Below the pieces are notes generated by a model. That model was given only the letters and a program-made list of their open reading frames with translations, was not told where the DNA came from and searched no databases. The translations under genes were made by a program, and so were the position numbers. From DATKDP01 sp035546335 (GTDB lineage Bacteria; Acidobacteriota; Thermoanaerobaculia; Gp7-AA8), in NCBI GenBank assembly GCA_035546335.1, contig DATKDP010000095.1, positions 1-47,395 on the forward strand: DNA of 47,395 bases, given 5' to 3'. Positions 34,916 to 43,357 of the stretch are shown piece by piece; positions within the stretch are counted from its first letter, which is position 1; each line of letters opens with the position of its first letter.

Positions 34916-37270
34916 ATGCATGCGGCTCCCCTCGAGAGCGCTGCAGCCGTGTTAGAGTCTGGAGCCGCCGAGCGTCGAGGAACCGAAAGCTCATTCTACG
35001 CATCGCGGAGGATTTCGATTCGAAGCGCCATCGCACTCGTCGTCCTGCTGCTCCTCCTGTCCGGCGCCGGCTGGCTCCGCCGCCAACCGCCGCCTCCGCG
35101 CGATCCAGCGCCGGCCGGTGATGCGTTCTCCGCGCACGCGGCGCATCGGCTCCTCGCACAGCTGTTCGAAGACCAAACGCCGCATCCAGTCGGATCTTCC
35201 GAGGCCGACGTTGTACGCCAGCGAATCGTCAGCCACCTCGAACAGACCGGATACGAAGTCGAGCTTCAGGAGGCGTTCGTCTGCAACCCTGACAACCGGT
35301 GTGCCATGGTGCGCAACGTTCTCGCCCGACTCGATGGGCGTGACGATGCCAAGCCTGTTCTCCTCAACGCACATTACGACTCGGTGCGCGCCGGACCTGG
35401 AGCCGGGGACGATGGGAGCGGCGTGGCGATCACTCTCGAGATCGCGCGGATTCTTCGAAACGCTCCCCGCGGCCGCAATCCGGTCGTCTTCCTCATCGAC
35501 GAAGGCGAAGAAGCAGGCCTTCTCGGCGCCGAAGCATTTGTGCAGGATCATCCGTGGGCGAAGCACATCGGAGCCGTCGTCAATCTCGAGTCGCGTGGCA
35601 CTTCGGGCCCGTCGTACCTATTCGAGACGAGCAGCGACAACGCATGGCTCCTGCCGCTCATGAAGTCGCTCGATCGCCCGGCGACGAGCTCGCTCTTCTA
35701 CACGATCTACAAGCGGATTCCCAACGACACGAACCTCACCGTCTTCCGTCGCGCCGGCATGCACGGAGTGAATTTTGCCTTCGTCGGCGATCCGCTCTAC
35801 TACCACACTCCGCTCGACAACCTGCAGAACCTCTCTCTCGCGACACTCCAGCAACAGGGAGACAACGCGCTCGCGATGACGCGCGCTCTGATCGAGACGG
35901 ACCTCGCCTCGCCGCCGGCGGGCGACGCCGTCTGGTTCGATGTCCTCTCGTTTTTCATCGTCTGGTGGCCGGAGCCGTGGTCGATGCCCCTCGCCGTCAC
36001 CGCCTTCATGCTCACTGCCATCTCCATTCTTCTTTTTCGACGGCGCGGGGTGGTGACAGCGGGCAGCCTGACAGTCGGCGCGGCGTGGTGGCTGGCATCG
36101 ATCGCCGCGTCCTATGGCGTCACATGGCTGGCCATCCGCGCGCTCGGCGCCCTCGGCGCGATTCAATCACTCTGGAATGGACGCGAGGCACCGCTCATCG
36201 TTCTCGCATGGGCAGTCGCCCTCGGTGCATCGACGACTCTCGCTCTCGTCGCGCTCCGCAAAACAAATCCGGCGGGACTCGCCTGTGGCGCCGTGCTCTG
36301 GTTGAGCGTCCTTGCAATCGCCCTCGCCGCTGTCCTTCCCGGCGTGTCGCATCTGATGATCGTTCCGGCGCTCGTTCTTTCGGCAGCGCTCCTGGCGGCG
36401 GCGAGTGACTTCGAGCGCAGGGGACCGATTGCCGCTGCCGCCGGTCTCCTCGCTGCGTTTGTCGTGCTCCACACTTCCGCTTCGATTCTTCACGTGGCGA
36501 TGGGATTCGGAGCGATTCCAATCTCAGCGGCGATCTGTGCGGTCATCGTCCTGGTCGTGACGCCGTCGATCGTGCCGAGCGCCCGCTTTGGAAGACTCGT
36601 TGCTGCGGGCGCGTGGCTCGTCGCTGCGGGCGGGTTTGCGGTTGCTGCTACCGGGGCGCCATGGACACCAGCGACCCCGCGCCATGGCAATCTGACCTAC
36701 TACGCTGCCGCCGGAGAGCAGCCCCGCTGGCTTCTTTCCGTCGCGGGCGATTCGGTGCCCGCTGAGATGCGCCGGCAGATCGAGTGGAGCGAAGCGCGCC
36801 AGCGAGTACTCCCCTGGATCAGCCGGCCTTCACACTTCGTGGCATCTGCACCGGCGATCGAAGGTGAAGCTCCGCGGCTCGAAGTCGTCGCATCCGAGGA
36901 GATTCCCGGGCAGCGGAGACGCCGCGTGCGAGCACGCTTCGACCGGGGGTTGGGAACATTCGGAGGAGGATTGATTTTCCATGATGCGAAGAGACTCGGG
37001 AGCATTCGGGTGAACGATCGCACCGTGGACCGAGCAACCTTCGATTCTGAAGAGGGCGACTTGCAGGTGTGGATCCACGCACGGACGGACGAAGCGATCC
37101 TCGTCGAGGTGGAGCTCGAGGGGGACGATCCTCTGCGGCTGACGCTCGTTGGACAGCGGCGCGGTCTCCCCGGGGGCGTCGAAGCTCCCCGCCGGCCCGC
37201 GGGATCGCACATGGTTCCCGTCGGTGGCGGCGACGTGACGATCCGAACGGCCGTCGTGCAGATTCCCTGA
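34916..37270 (+). CDS. M28 family zinc peptidase with C-terminal membrane domain
   Basis: The 784-residue product has an N-terminal membrane anchor (SAIALVVLLLLLSGAGWL) and an M28 domain (about 60-330) with both zinc sites: NAHYDSV, GAGDDGSGVAI, LIDEGEEAGLLGAEAF, NLESRG, and YYHTPLDN. The second half has several membrane segments (about 345-590) and then a soluble tail, resembling ER-type Fxna/M28 proteins. The start is uncertain. The ATG at 34916 lies upstream of a TAGAGT hexamer (34953-34958), so true initiation could be later, but no good in-frame codon follows soon. It is divergent from the kinase. Confidence 0.9.
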   Translation: MHAAPLESAAAVLESGAAERRGTESSFYASRRISIRSAIALVVLLLLLSGAGWLRRQPPPPRDPAPAGDAFSAHAAHRLLAQLFEDQTPHPVGSSEADVVRQRIVSHLEQTGYEVELQEAFVCNPDNRCAMVRNVLARLDGRDDAKPVLLNAHYDSVRAGPGAGDDGSGVAITLEIARILRNAPRGRNPVVFLIDEGEEAGLLGAEAFVQDHPWAKHIGAVVNLESRGTSGPSYLFETSSDNAWLLPLMKSLDRPATSSLFYTIYKRIPNDTNLTVFRRAGMHGVNFAFVGDPLYYHTPLDNLQNLSLATLQQQGDNALAMTRALIETDLASPPAGDAVWFDVLSFFIVWWPEPWSMPLAVTAFMLTAISILLFRRRGVVTAGSLTVGAAWWLASIAASYGVTWLAIRALGALGAIQSLWNGREAPLIVLAWAVALGASTTLALVALRKTNPAGLACGAVLWLSVLAIALAAVLPGVSHLMIVPALVLSAALLAAASDFERRGPIAAAAGLLAAFVVLHTSASILHVAMGFGAIPISAAICAVIVLVVTPSIVPSARFGRLVAAGAWLVAAGGFAVAATGAPWTPATPRHGNLTYYAAAGEQPRWLLSVAGDSVPAEMRRQIEWSEARQRVLPWISRPSHFVASAPAIEGEAPRLEVVASEEIPGQRRRRVRARFDRGLGTFGGGLIFHDAKRLGSIRVNDRTVDRATFDSEEGDLQVWIHARTDEAILVEVELEGDDPLRLTLVGQRRGLPGGVEAPRRPAGSHMVPVGGGDVTIRTAVVQIP

Positions 37271-37276
37271 CAGTGT

Positions 37277-37299
37277 GGCTGAACATTGCATGTTCAGCC
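37277..37299. repeat. perfect 10-bp hairpin, 6 nt after the M28 stop
   Basis: GGCTGAACAT (37277-37286), loop TGC, ATGTTCAGCC (37290-37299). It is placed like a terminator for the M28 gene but lacks a T-tract, and its sequence fits the dispersed GGCCAC-type family. Confidence 0.8.
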
Positions 37300-37381
37300 T
37301 GTGATGTTGGCGACGATCAGCCGTGTGTACCGCGCTCCGAGGATGGCCGCACTGGCTGGCATTGGCTTGAATTGCCACGGA

Positions 37382-37401
37382 CCGAACATTGTGATGTTCG
37401 G
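37382..37401. repeat. perfect 8-bp hairpin, GGCCAC family
   Basis: CCGAACAT (37382-37389), loop TGTG, ATGTTCGG (37394-37401), followed by CCAC. It shares GAACAT/ATGTTC with the hairpin at 37277. Both sit between convergent genes. Confidence 0.8.
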
Positions 37402-37451
37402 CCACATTGCAAGCACGCCGCAACAACCCCCGAAGGGGCACAATGGCTCGA

Positions 37452-38177
37452 TCACGAGGTCACCGCAGCGAGCACGATCGCCGCGATCAGGATCACGGGT
37501 GCCGCAAGTGCCAGGAGCAGCGTCGCGAGACCCTTCCATGACGAGAAGTGGTGTGCCTCTCCAACGCAGCGGCTGGCCACGATCAGGTACCAGACGAAAA
37601 CGATCAGATTGGCAAGAAGAAGCAGAATACCGCCGATGGATGGCACGAGGCCGCCGGTCCGAATGACCCAATCGTCGCCCACGATTCGTATCGCAGCCTG
37701 CCTCGACGTCCCTGCGGTGAGCATCCAGACGGCAACCGGGATTCGATAGAGCAAAGCCCAGATGACGGGCGCAAGACTCCAGGCGAGAGCGACGCGGACC
37801 CTGCGCACCGTGCCATCCCCTTCGAGCAGTCTTCCCACCCACGCCGCAATCCAAGCGAACAGATAGAAAAGAGCCAGCATGATGGGGATGGCGACGAGAA
37901 TGCCGGCGATCACGATGGACGCCAGAACGGCTGGGGAGATGCTCTCGAGAGCCTCTCGAAAGCCGGAGTGATCGGCATCGAGATCGGACAGCCAGCTCGA
38001 GAACATCGCCAGGAGCACGAGCGGCACGACCCATCGAGCGTCGCCGGCCTCCAGGATTCTGCGCATCGTGCGCCTCGGCTGGAACAGGACGGTGATCAGA
38101 GCATGGGCTCGCTCGCGCCGCGTCAGAAGGGGGGATTCGGCCGCGGGCGGCGCGGGATCTTCATCGGTTGTTGCCAC
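37452..38177 (-). CDS. Yip1-domain membrane protein
   Basis: The 241-residue product has a short polar N terminus, a FQPRRTMRRILEAG amphipathic segment, and about five membrane helices (WVVPLVLLAMFSSWL, AVLASIVIAGILVAIPIMLALFYLFAWIAAWV, SLAPVIWALLYRIPVAVWML, GGILLLLANLIVFVWYLIVAS, LATLLLALAAPVILIAAIVLA). This matches bacterial Yip1-like proteins, whose role is unknown. It starts with GTG at 38177, with TAAGAT exactly 6 nt upstream and no Shine-Dalgarno sequence, the leaderless pattern. It is convergent with the M28 gene. Confidence 0.82.
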   Translation of the reverse strand: MATTDEDPAPPAAESPLLTRRERAHALITVLFQPRRTMRRILEAGDARWVVPLVLLAMFSSWLSDLDADHSGFREALESISPAVLASIVIAGILVAIPIMLALFYLFAWIAAWVGRLLEGDGTVRRVRVALAWSLAPVIWALLYRIPVAVWMLTAGTSRQAAIRIVGDDWVIRTGGLVPSIGGILLLLANLIVFVWYLIVASRCVGEAHHFSSWKGLATLLLALAAPVILIAAIVLAAVTS

Positions 38178-38183
38178 GCCCTG

Positions 38184-38189
38184 ATCTTA
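38184..38189 (-). promoter_or_regulatory. putative -10 box (TAAGAT) of a leaderless gene
   Basis: On the minus strand CCGTAAGATCAGGGC is followed directly by the GTG start of the Yip1 gene, a 6-nt spacing. Confidence 0.4.
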
Positions 38190-38233
38190 CGGCTCATCGA
38201 GTCGATTTGTTTTCTGATTTTCGCTTCGTCCGC

Positions 38234-38845
38234 TCAGAAGAGTCCCTCCTCGGAAATCCGGATGTTCACCTCGACGACCTGCGTTCCATTCTTCACGATC
38301 ACCGGACGCACCCAGCCGAAGCTCCCGGCAGCCGAGGAGGCGCGCTTTTCCCTCTCGCTCACGAGAGGATCGTCGGCAAATCGCAGCTCCGGAGTCCACC
38401 GCCGCTGAAGCGTTGGCCCTTCGATGGTGAAATGAACGTGGGCAGGAATCGACCGGCTGGGATAGGGCTCCGGGCGAATCGTACGGAATTCGAACCGGCC
38501 CTGCGGATCCGTCTTCGCCCAACCGCTCAGGCGCCATCCGGGGGTGCGCGGCAGATTGTAGAGACCCGTCCGATCAGTCTGATGGGCGAACACGATGATC
38601 CCGGCGGCGCGCGTCTTCCCGTCGCTTTCGTACACGGTGCCGCGGATCGTCATCGGCGTTCCCGGCTCCCCGGCCGGTGCGATCGTTCCCTGCCAGCCGA
38701 GCGACGCGGGGCGAGCTCGCTGTGCGGTCTCCCACTGCTGCACCCACTGCGTGTCCTGAGCGGCTGCGCTGGCGCAGAACGCGAAGGCCACGATACTCGG
38801 AAAGGCTCGAATGCGCGGTCGTTTCGGTGAGGAGACAGGTGGCAT
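38234..38845 (-). CDS. intradiol ring-cleavage dioxygenase-like protein, exported
   Basis: The 203-residue product has a twin-basic N terminus and signal segment (AFPSIVAFAFCASAAAQ). The core resembles the beta-sandwich of protocatechuate 3,4-dioxygenase-type proteins: MTIRGTVYESDGKTRAAGIIVFAHQTDRTG, LYNLP, TDPQGRFEFRTIRPEPYP and IPAHVHFTIEG. The two Tyr and the HxH pair are placed as the four Fe(III) ligands. Exported members of this fold are common and mostly uncharacterised, so an aromatic substrate is not proven. A strong AGGAGG precedes the ATG at 38845. Confidence 0.85.
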   Translation of the reverse strand: MPPVSSPKRPRIRAFPSIVAFAFCASAAAQDTQWVQQWETAQRARPASLGWQGTIAPAGEPGTPMTIRGTVYESDGKTRAAGIIVFAHQTDRTGLYNLPRTPGWRLSGWAKTDPQGRFEFRTIRPEPYPSRSIPAHVHFTIEGPTLQRRWTPELRFADDPLVSEREKRASSAAGSFGWVRPVIVKNGTQVVEVNIRISEEGLF

Positions 38846-38995
38846 GGCATCCTCCTGACCGGGGAGGACGAAAAGAAGACGCGATGTGTTAACCAGCAAC
38901 CGGGCACGCCACAACAATCGATCACACACGAAGTCATCCCTGCGGCAACGGATCGCGACGCTGCGGCCGCACCTCGGCGTGCATTCTCCTCGTAG

Positions 38996-39066
38996 GGACG
39001 AAGCATTTGCGCGAGGGACAGAGCGGAGGGCTTGCTACGTCGCAACGCAGCGCAATAGCTTCGTCC
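38996..39066. repeat. 71-nt fold-back element
   Basis: GGACGAAGCATTTGCGC (38996-39012) and GCGCAATAGCTTCGTCC (39050-39066) are near-perfect inverted arms around a 37-nt spacer. It lies in the 358-bp gap between the dioxygenase-like and cytochrome genes, which shows no gene. Confidence 0.7.
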
Positions 39067-39203
39067 GCGTGCTTGCCAGGATCTACCCGAGCCCAGGAGA
39101 GCGGGGATCCTGGCGAAGATCGAGCTGGAACGCCTCGCGAAAGCGGACTCACCAGTTGCTCGTTCTGGCCCCTCTTCTGCTTGTCCCCTGCCGGAGGTAC
39201 GCG

Positions 39204-39626
39204 ATGCGAGCAACGATCGGTGGGTCTTTGATGGTGTGTCTGATCGTGGTCGGCGGCTGTACGTACGGTCAGCTGGCTTCGCTCGATCCCAGAATCGGCG
39301 AGATCGAGGATCGGGTCAGAGGACGGGAGAACGAGCCCGCGGAAAAGGTCTTCGAGAACATTCAGATCTTCAAGGGAATGCCTGCCGGGCGGGTGCTCGA
39401 ACTGATGACCGACTCCTTCAGTCCCGCCCTCGGCGTCAGCTGCAGCCACTGTCACGTCAGCGGCGAGTGGCATCTCGACGACAAGGAGCCCAAGCGGATC
39501 GCGCGTGAGATGTGGGGCATGACCGGCGAGATCAACAAGAAAGTCCGTTCGATTGCGGATCCGAACGCCCAGGTCCGCTGCGCCACCTGTCACCAGGGAC
39601 ACACGAAGCCGCCGCTCAACCCGTAG
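39204..39626 (+). CDS. dihaem c-type cytochrome lipoprotein, CytoC_RC-like
   Basis: The 140-residue product has a signal ending in VVGGC, a likely lipoprotein cleavage site. Two haem-binding motifs follow: CSHCH in LGVSCSHCHVSGEW and CATCH in VRCATCHQGH. The segment VFENIQIFKGMPAGRVLELM before the first haem matches small cytochromes related to the reaction-centre cytochrome subunit, common in Acidobacteriota. It should carry electrons at the periplasmic face, but no partner oxidoreductase is nearby. GGAGG lies 6 nt before the ATG at 39204. The open frame upstream is noise. Confidence 0.92.
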   Translation: MRATIGGSLMVCLIVVGGCTYGQLASLDPRIGEIEDRVRGRENEPAEKVFENIQIFKGMPAGRVLELMTDSFSPALGVSCSHCHVSGEWHLDDKEPKRIAREMWGMTGEINKKVRSIADPNAQVRCATCHQGHTKPPLNP

Positions 39627-39651
39627 GAGACGTTCCACCTGTCGTACCCGC

Positions 39652-39777
39652 GTGTCATTCCGCACGAGGAAGTGAGGAGGATGGGCTGCTCAGCCGCCCA
39701 GCCAGGTCCCTCGCCTCCCACCCGACCGACCGCCCCACACCGAAGATGAACGACGCGCGCCGGCTTCAGGATGACAC
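39652..39777. repeat. possible element with inverted GTGTCAT ends
   Basis: GTGTCATTCC (39652-39661) and AGGATGACAC (39768-39777) are imperfect inverted ends of a 126-bp stretch between the cytochrome and YciI genes. The ends resemble a TGTCATTCC...GGAATGACA type of repeat common in bacterial genomes. No gene is seen inside. Confidence 0.4.
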
Positions 39778-39874
39778 GGTTGTCGATTTGGGCTCGCCTC
39801 GTTCGACGTCATAGCAGATCCGGGAGTCAGACCACTCTGTACCGCCGGAATCAACAACAAGAAGGAGAAACAGA

Positions 39875-40321
39875 ATGCGAGTCATGGTCATCGTCAAAGC
39901 CGACGAGAATTCCGAGAAGGGCGTTCTGCCCGACGAGAAGCTGCTCACCGACATGGGGCAATACAACGAGGAACTGGTGAAGGCCGGCATCATGCTCGCC
40001 GGAGAGGGGCTTCACCCGAGCTCGAAGGGGAAGCGGGTCAGGTTCTCCGGAGACAAGCGCACGGTGATCGACGGTCCCTTCGCCGAAGCGAAGGAGCTGA
40101 TCGCCGGTTACTGGATCTGGAACGTCGCCTCGATGGATGAGGCGATCGAGTGGGTGAAGCGCTGCCCGAATCCGACGGGAGATGAGAGCGTGATCGAGAT
40201 TCGCCCGCTGTTCGAGGCTGAGGACTTCGGCGATGAGTTCACTCCCGAGCTTCGCGAGCAGGAGGAGCGCCTTCGCGCGCAGATCGCCGAGAAGCAGCCG
40301 GCGCCGAAGGGAGAACGCTGA
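39875..40321 (+). CDS. YciI/DGPF family protein (first of two)
   Basis: The 148-residue product has the DGPF signature in KRTVIDGPFAEAKELIAGYWIW, followed by the ferredoxin-like end SMDEAIEWVKRCPNP. Proteins of this family are often encoded beside ECF sigma factors, and such a gene follows here. The biochemical function is not established. The last base of the stop codon is the first base of the next ATG (TGATG), so translation is coupled. AAGGAG lies 9 nt upstream of the ATG. Confidence 0.92.
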   Translation: MRVMVIVKADENSEKGVLPDEKLLTDMGQYNEELVKAGIMLAGEGLHPSSKGKRVRFSGDKRTVIDGPFAEAKELIAGYWIWNVASMDEAIEWVKRCPNPTGDESVIEIRPLFEAEDFGDEFTPELREQEERLRAQIAEKQPAPKGER

Positions 40322-40752
40322 TGAGATTCATGATGCTGATGATTCCCAGGGGCTACGAAAGTGCCCCTCCGGGGACGATTCCGGAAGACGTGGAAAGAGT
40401 CGAGGAAATGATGAAGTACAACGAGTCGCTGCAGAAGGCCGGCGTGCTGCTCGCACTCGACGGGCTCCACCCCCCTTCGATGGGCGCGCGCGTCTCGTTC
40501 GCCGGAGGGAAGCCGAAAGTGACCGACGGGCCGTTCAGCGAGGCGAAGGAGGTGCTCGGAGGCTACTGGATCATCGAGGTGAAGTCGAAGGAAGAGGCGA
40601 TCGAGTGGGCGTCGCGCTGTCCCGCCACGGACAACGAGGTCATCGAGATCCGCCAGGTCCAGGAGCTCTCCGATTTTCCTCCCGATGTCCGGAAAGTTGC
40701 GGCCGGCCTACCTGAGATGCAGGTCCAAACGGGACAACGCAGCAGGGAGTGA
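40321..40752 (+). CDS. YciI/DGPF family protein (second of two)
   Basis: The 143-residue product is a paralogue of the preceding one, with KVTDGPFSEAKEVLGGYWIIEV and SKEEAIEWASRCPAT aligned without gaps. It probably arose by tandem duplication. It overlaps the first gene by one base and lies 60 bp before the sigma factor, forming a three-gene operon. Confidence 0.92.
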   Translation: MRFMMLMIPRGYESAPPGTIPEDVERVEEMMKYNESLQKAGVLLALDGLHPPSMGARVSFAGGKPKVTDGPFSEAKEVLGGYWIIEVKSKEEAIEWASRCPATDNEVIEIRQVQELSDFPPDVRKVAAGLPEMQVQTGQRSRE

Positions 40753-40812
40753 ACACCGGAGTCCCGTCTCGAGCTTGCGCTCCCGCGGACGATGGTGGTT
40801 TGATCGCCCGCG

Positions 40813-42096
40813 GTGGCGCATTCCGACACTCATCGCGCGATCGACGCCGTCTGGAGGATCGAGTCGCCGCGGGTCATCGCCGGGCTCGCTCGCATCGTGC
40901 GCGACGTCGGCATCGCCGAGGATCTGGCGCAGGACGCTCTGGTCGCCGCACTCGAGCAATGGCCGGAGTCGGGCGTCCCCCGCAACCCGGGCGCCTGGCT
41001 CATGGCCACTGCGAAGCACCGTGCCATCGACCTGCTGCGCCGCGGCGAGATGCTCGGCCGCAAACACGAGGAGCTCGGCCGCGAGATCGAGGCGCGGCAG
41101 GAGCTGGCGATAGCGGATTTCGAGACCGCAATCGACGACGACATCGGTGACGATCTGCTGCGACTCGTCTTCACGGCCTGCCATCCCGTGCTTTCGCCGG
41201 AGGCGCGCGTTGCGCTCACACTGCGCCTGCTCGGAGGCTTGACGACCGAAGAGATCGCGCGCGCATTTCTCGTCGCGGAGCCGGCTATCGCGCAGCGCAT
41301 CGTGCGGGCGAAACGCTCGCTCGCCGAGAAGCGCATCCCCTTCGAGGTCCCGCGCCTTGAGGATCTCCCCGCCCGCCTGTCGTCGGTGCTCGAGGTGATC
41401 TATCTCGTCTTCAACGAAGGGTACTCGGCGACTGCCGGTGACGATTGGGTGCGGCCCGCGCTCTGCGAGGATGCTCTCCGCCTCGGGCGCATCCTCGCCC
41501 AGCTCCTTCCGAACGAGCCGGAAGTCCTCGGACTCGTCGCGCTGATGGAGATCCAGGCGTCGCGCCTTCATGCGCGAACCGGACCGTCGGGAGAACCGGT
41601 CCTTCTGCTCGATCAGGATCGATCGCGATGGGATCGGCTCCTCATCCGTCGCGGCCTCGCGGCTCTCGAGCGAGCCGAGAAGCTCGGTGGCGGGCGCGGG
41701 CCGTATGCGCTGCAGGCGGCCATCGCAGCATGTCACGCGCGAGCGAACGCACCGGAGGAGACGGATTGGAGCCGCATGGTCGTGCTCTACGACGCACTCG
41801 CCGGGCTCGTCCCCTCACCCGTAGTGGAGCTGAATCGCGCGGTCGCCGTCTCGATGGCCTTTGGTCCTGCCGCCGGTCTCGAGCTCGTCGATCGACTGAC
41901 CCGCGAGCCGTCGCTGGCGAGCTACCACCTCCTGCCGGGCGTGCGGGGCGATCTTCTGGCCAAGCTCGGCCGCTTCGATGAGGCGCGGGAAGAATTCGAG
42001 CGCGCTGCGAGCCTCACGCGCAACGCACGCGAGCAGGAGTTGCTCCTCGGGCGCGCTGCATCGTGCGGCCGCGGTTCGATCTCGCCGTCGAGGTGA
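40813..42096 (+). CDS. ECF42-type RNA polymerase sigma factor with C-terminal extension
   Basis: The 427-residue product has sigma region 2 (about 5-75, ARIVRDVGIAEDLAQDALVAALEQW), region 4 (about 105-165, ALTLRLLGGLTTEEIARAFLVAEPAIAQRIVRAKR), and a long C-terminal domain of the DUF6596 type (EVIYLVFNEGYSATAGDDWVR, LLIRRGLAALERAEKL, ALAGLVPSPVVELNRAVAVSMAFGPAAGLEL). Known ECF42 sigma factors have this extension and are linked to DGPF-protein genes, and no anti-sigma factor is usual. The same arrangement here supports the class. The start is a GTG without a clear Shine-Dalgarno sequence. Confidence 0.92.
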   Translation: MAHSDTHRAIDAVWRIESPRVIAGLARIVRDVGIAEDLAQDALVAALEQWPESGVPRNPGAWLMATAKHRAIDLLRRGEMLGRKHEELGREIEARQELAIADFETAIDDDIGDDLLRLVFTACHPVLSPEARVALTLRLLGGLTTEEIARAFLVAEPAIAQRIVRAKRSLAEKRIPFEVPRLEDLPARLSSVLEVIYLVFNEGYSATAGDDWVRPALCEDALRLGRILAQLLPNEPEVLGLVALMEIQASRLHARTGPSGEPVLLLDQDRSRWDRLLIRRGLAALERAEKLGGGRGPYALQAAIAACHARANAPEETDWSRMVVLYDALAGLVPSPVVELNRAVAVSMAFGPAAGLELVDRLTREPSLASYHLLPGVRGDLLAKLGRFDEAREEFERAASLTRNAREQELLLGRAASCGRGSISPSR

Positions 42097-42174
42097 GTCC
42101 TTTGGAGTGCGGCGCGGACAAAGTCCCGTTGCCAAAAAGGGGTCAGGGGGCACGCGTTACGCTTCAGCCAGATG

Positions 42175-43272
42175 TCAGGGCTCGTGGGGACGTGCGCCGA
42201 AGACGCGCTCGAGCTCGTAGGCGGGGGTCACCTCGAGCTGATCGTAGTGACACACCTCCGGGCGCTTGTCGGGGCGCCAGCGCACGAATTGTGCGGCGTG
42301 CCGGAATCGGGTGCCCTGCATGTGGTCGTAGCCGACCTCGCAGACGCGCTCGGGCCGCAGCGGTTCCCAGCTCAGATCCTTGCCGCGGTTCCATCGGCTC
42401 GCCGCTCCGGGCAGGCGCTGCCCTTTCGCACTCGCTTCGTCCTGCGCCTCGGACCACGCGCGCCAGGGGTGGCCGTCGATCGCATCCTTGCGCAGCAACT
42501 CGAGCTCGAGGGCAAGCTGCCGGCGTATCGCATGCGTGAATGCCGACGCGACTCCGACGTGATGCAGCGTACCTTCGTCGTCGTAGAGACCGAGGAGGAG
42601 CGAGCCGACCATCGTGCCCGGACCGCTCTTGTGCCATCGGAAGCCGGCGACGACGCAGTCGGCGGTGCGCGTGTGCTTGACTTTGATCATCGTCCGCTCG
42701 CCGGGACGGTATGGATCGTCGAGGCGTTTGGCCATGACGCCGTCGAGTCCCGCTCCCTCGAAACGATGGAACCACTCCTCGGCGAGTGCGCGATCGCGGG
42801 TCGCCGGCGAGAGATGGATCGGCGGGGCAGCCTTTGCGAGCACCTTCTCGAGCTTCCTGCGGCGCGATGCGAGCGGTGACGCGCGGAGGTCGTCGTCGCC
42901 GAGAGCGAGAAGATCCCATGCCACGAAGGAGGCGGGCGTCTGTTCGGCCAGGAGTTTCACGCGCGAGGCAGCGGGATGGATGCGCAGAAGAAGCGCTTCG
43001 AAGTCGAGCCCGTTCGCGCCGGCGATGACGATCTCGCCGTCGACGACACAACGCTCGGGGAGTGCTGCGATGAGCGGTTTCGTCAGCTCCGGGAAGTAGC
43101 GATTCATCGGCTTGAGATCGCGGCTCTGGAGGAGCAGATCATCACCATCACGAAAGACCACGGTGCGAAAGCCGTCCCACTTCGGCTCGAACTGCCATCC
43201 TTCTCCCGCGGGGAGGGCGTCGGCAGCGGTGGACAACATGGGCGCGAGCGGAGGAGCGAATGGGAGTCGCAT
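42175..43272 (-). CDS. ATP-dependent DNA ligase, LigC/LigD-ligase type
   Basis: The 365-residue product has nucleotidyltransferase motif I, EPKWDGFR, with the AMP-accepting Lys near residue 31. DGEIVI, a DLLALGDDDL segment and GLDGVMAKRLDDPYRPGERTMIKVKHTRTADCV (motifs IV and V) follow, then a C-terminal OB-fold domain ending in KRPEVCHYDQLE. These are the features of the stand-alone LigC/LigD ligase group, which seals nicks in base-excision or end-joining repair. It lies 85 bp downstream of the exonuclease on the same strand, so the two are likely co-expressed. No Ku or polymerase gene is in the window. Confidence 0.93.
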   Translation of the reverse strand: MRLPFAPPLAPMLSTAADALPAGEGWQFEPKWDGFRTVVFRDGDDLLLQSRDLKPMNRYFPELTKPLIAALPERCVVDGEIVIAGANGLDFEALLLRIHPAASRVKLLAEQTPASFVAWDLLALGDDDLRASPLASRRRKLEKVLAKAAPPIHLSPATRDRALAEEWFHRFEGAGLDGVMAKRLDDPYRPGERTMIKVKHTRTADCVVAGFRWHKSGPGTMVGSLLLGLYDDEGTLHHVGVASAFTHAIRRQLALELELLRKDAIDGHPWRAWSEAQDEASAKGQRLPGAASRWNRGKDLSWEPLRPERVCEVGYDHMQGTRFRHAAQFVRWRPDKRPEVCHYDQLEVTPAYELERVFGARPHEP

Positions 43273-43357
43273 TTCGTTTGTGCGCGTCGAGCCGTCGAGG
43301 CGGCAGTTTTCGAGGATACACGACGAATCGTGGAGGGGAGAATCCCGGCCGTGAGGC

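Noticed and set aside
37277..37299. Rho-independent terminator of the M28 gene
   Set aside because: The hairpin is perfect but no T-tract follows, and the same hairpin family occurs between other gene pairs that are not convergent.
38934..39665. 243-codon minus-strand frame across the cytochrome gene
   Set aside because: It is antisense to the two CXXCH motifs and part of it runs through the fold-back element.
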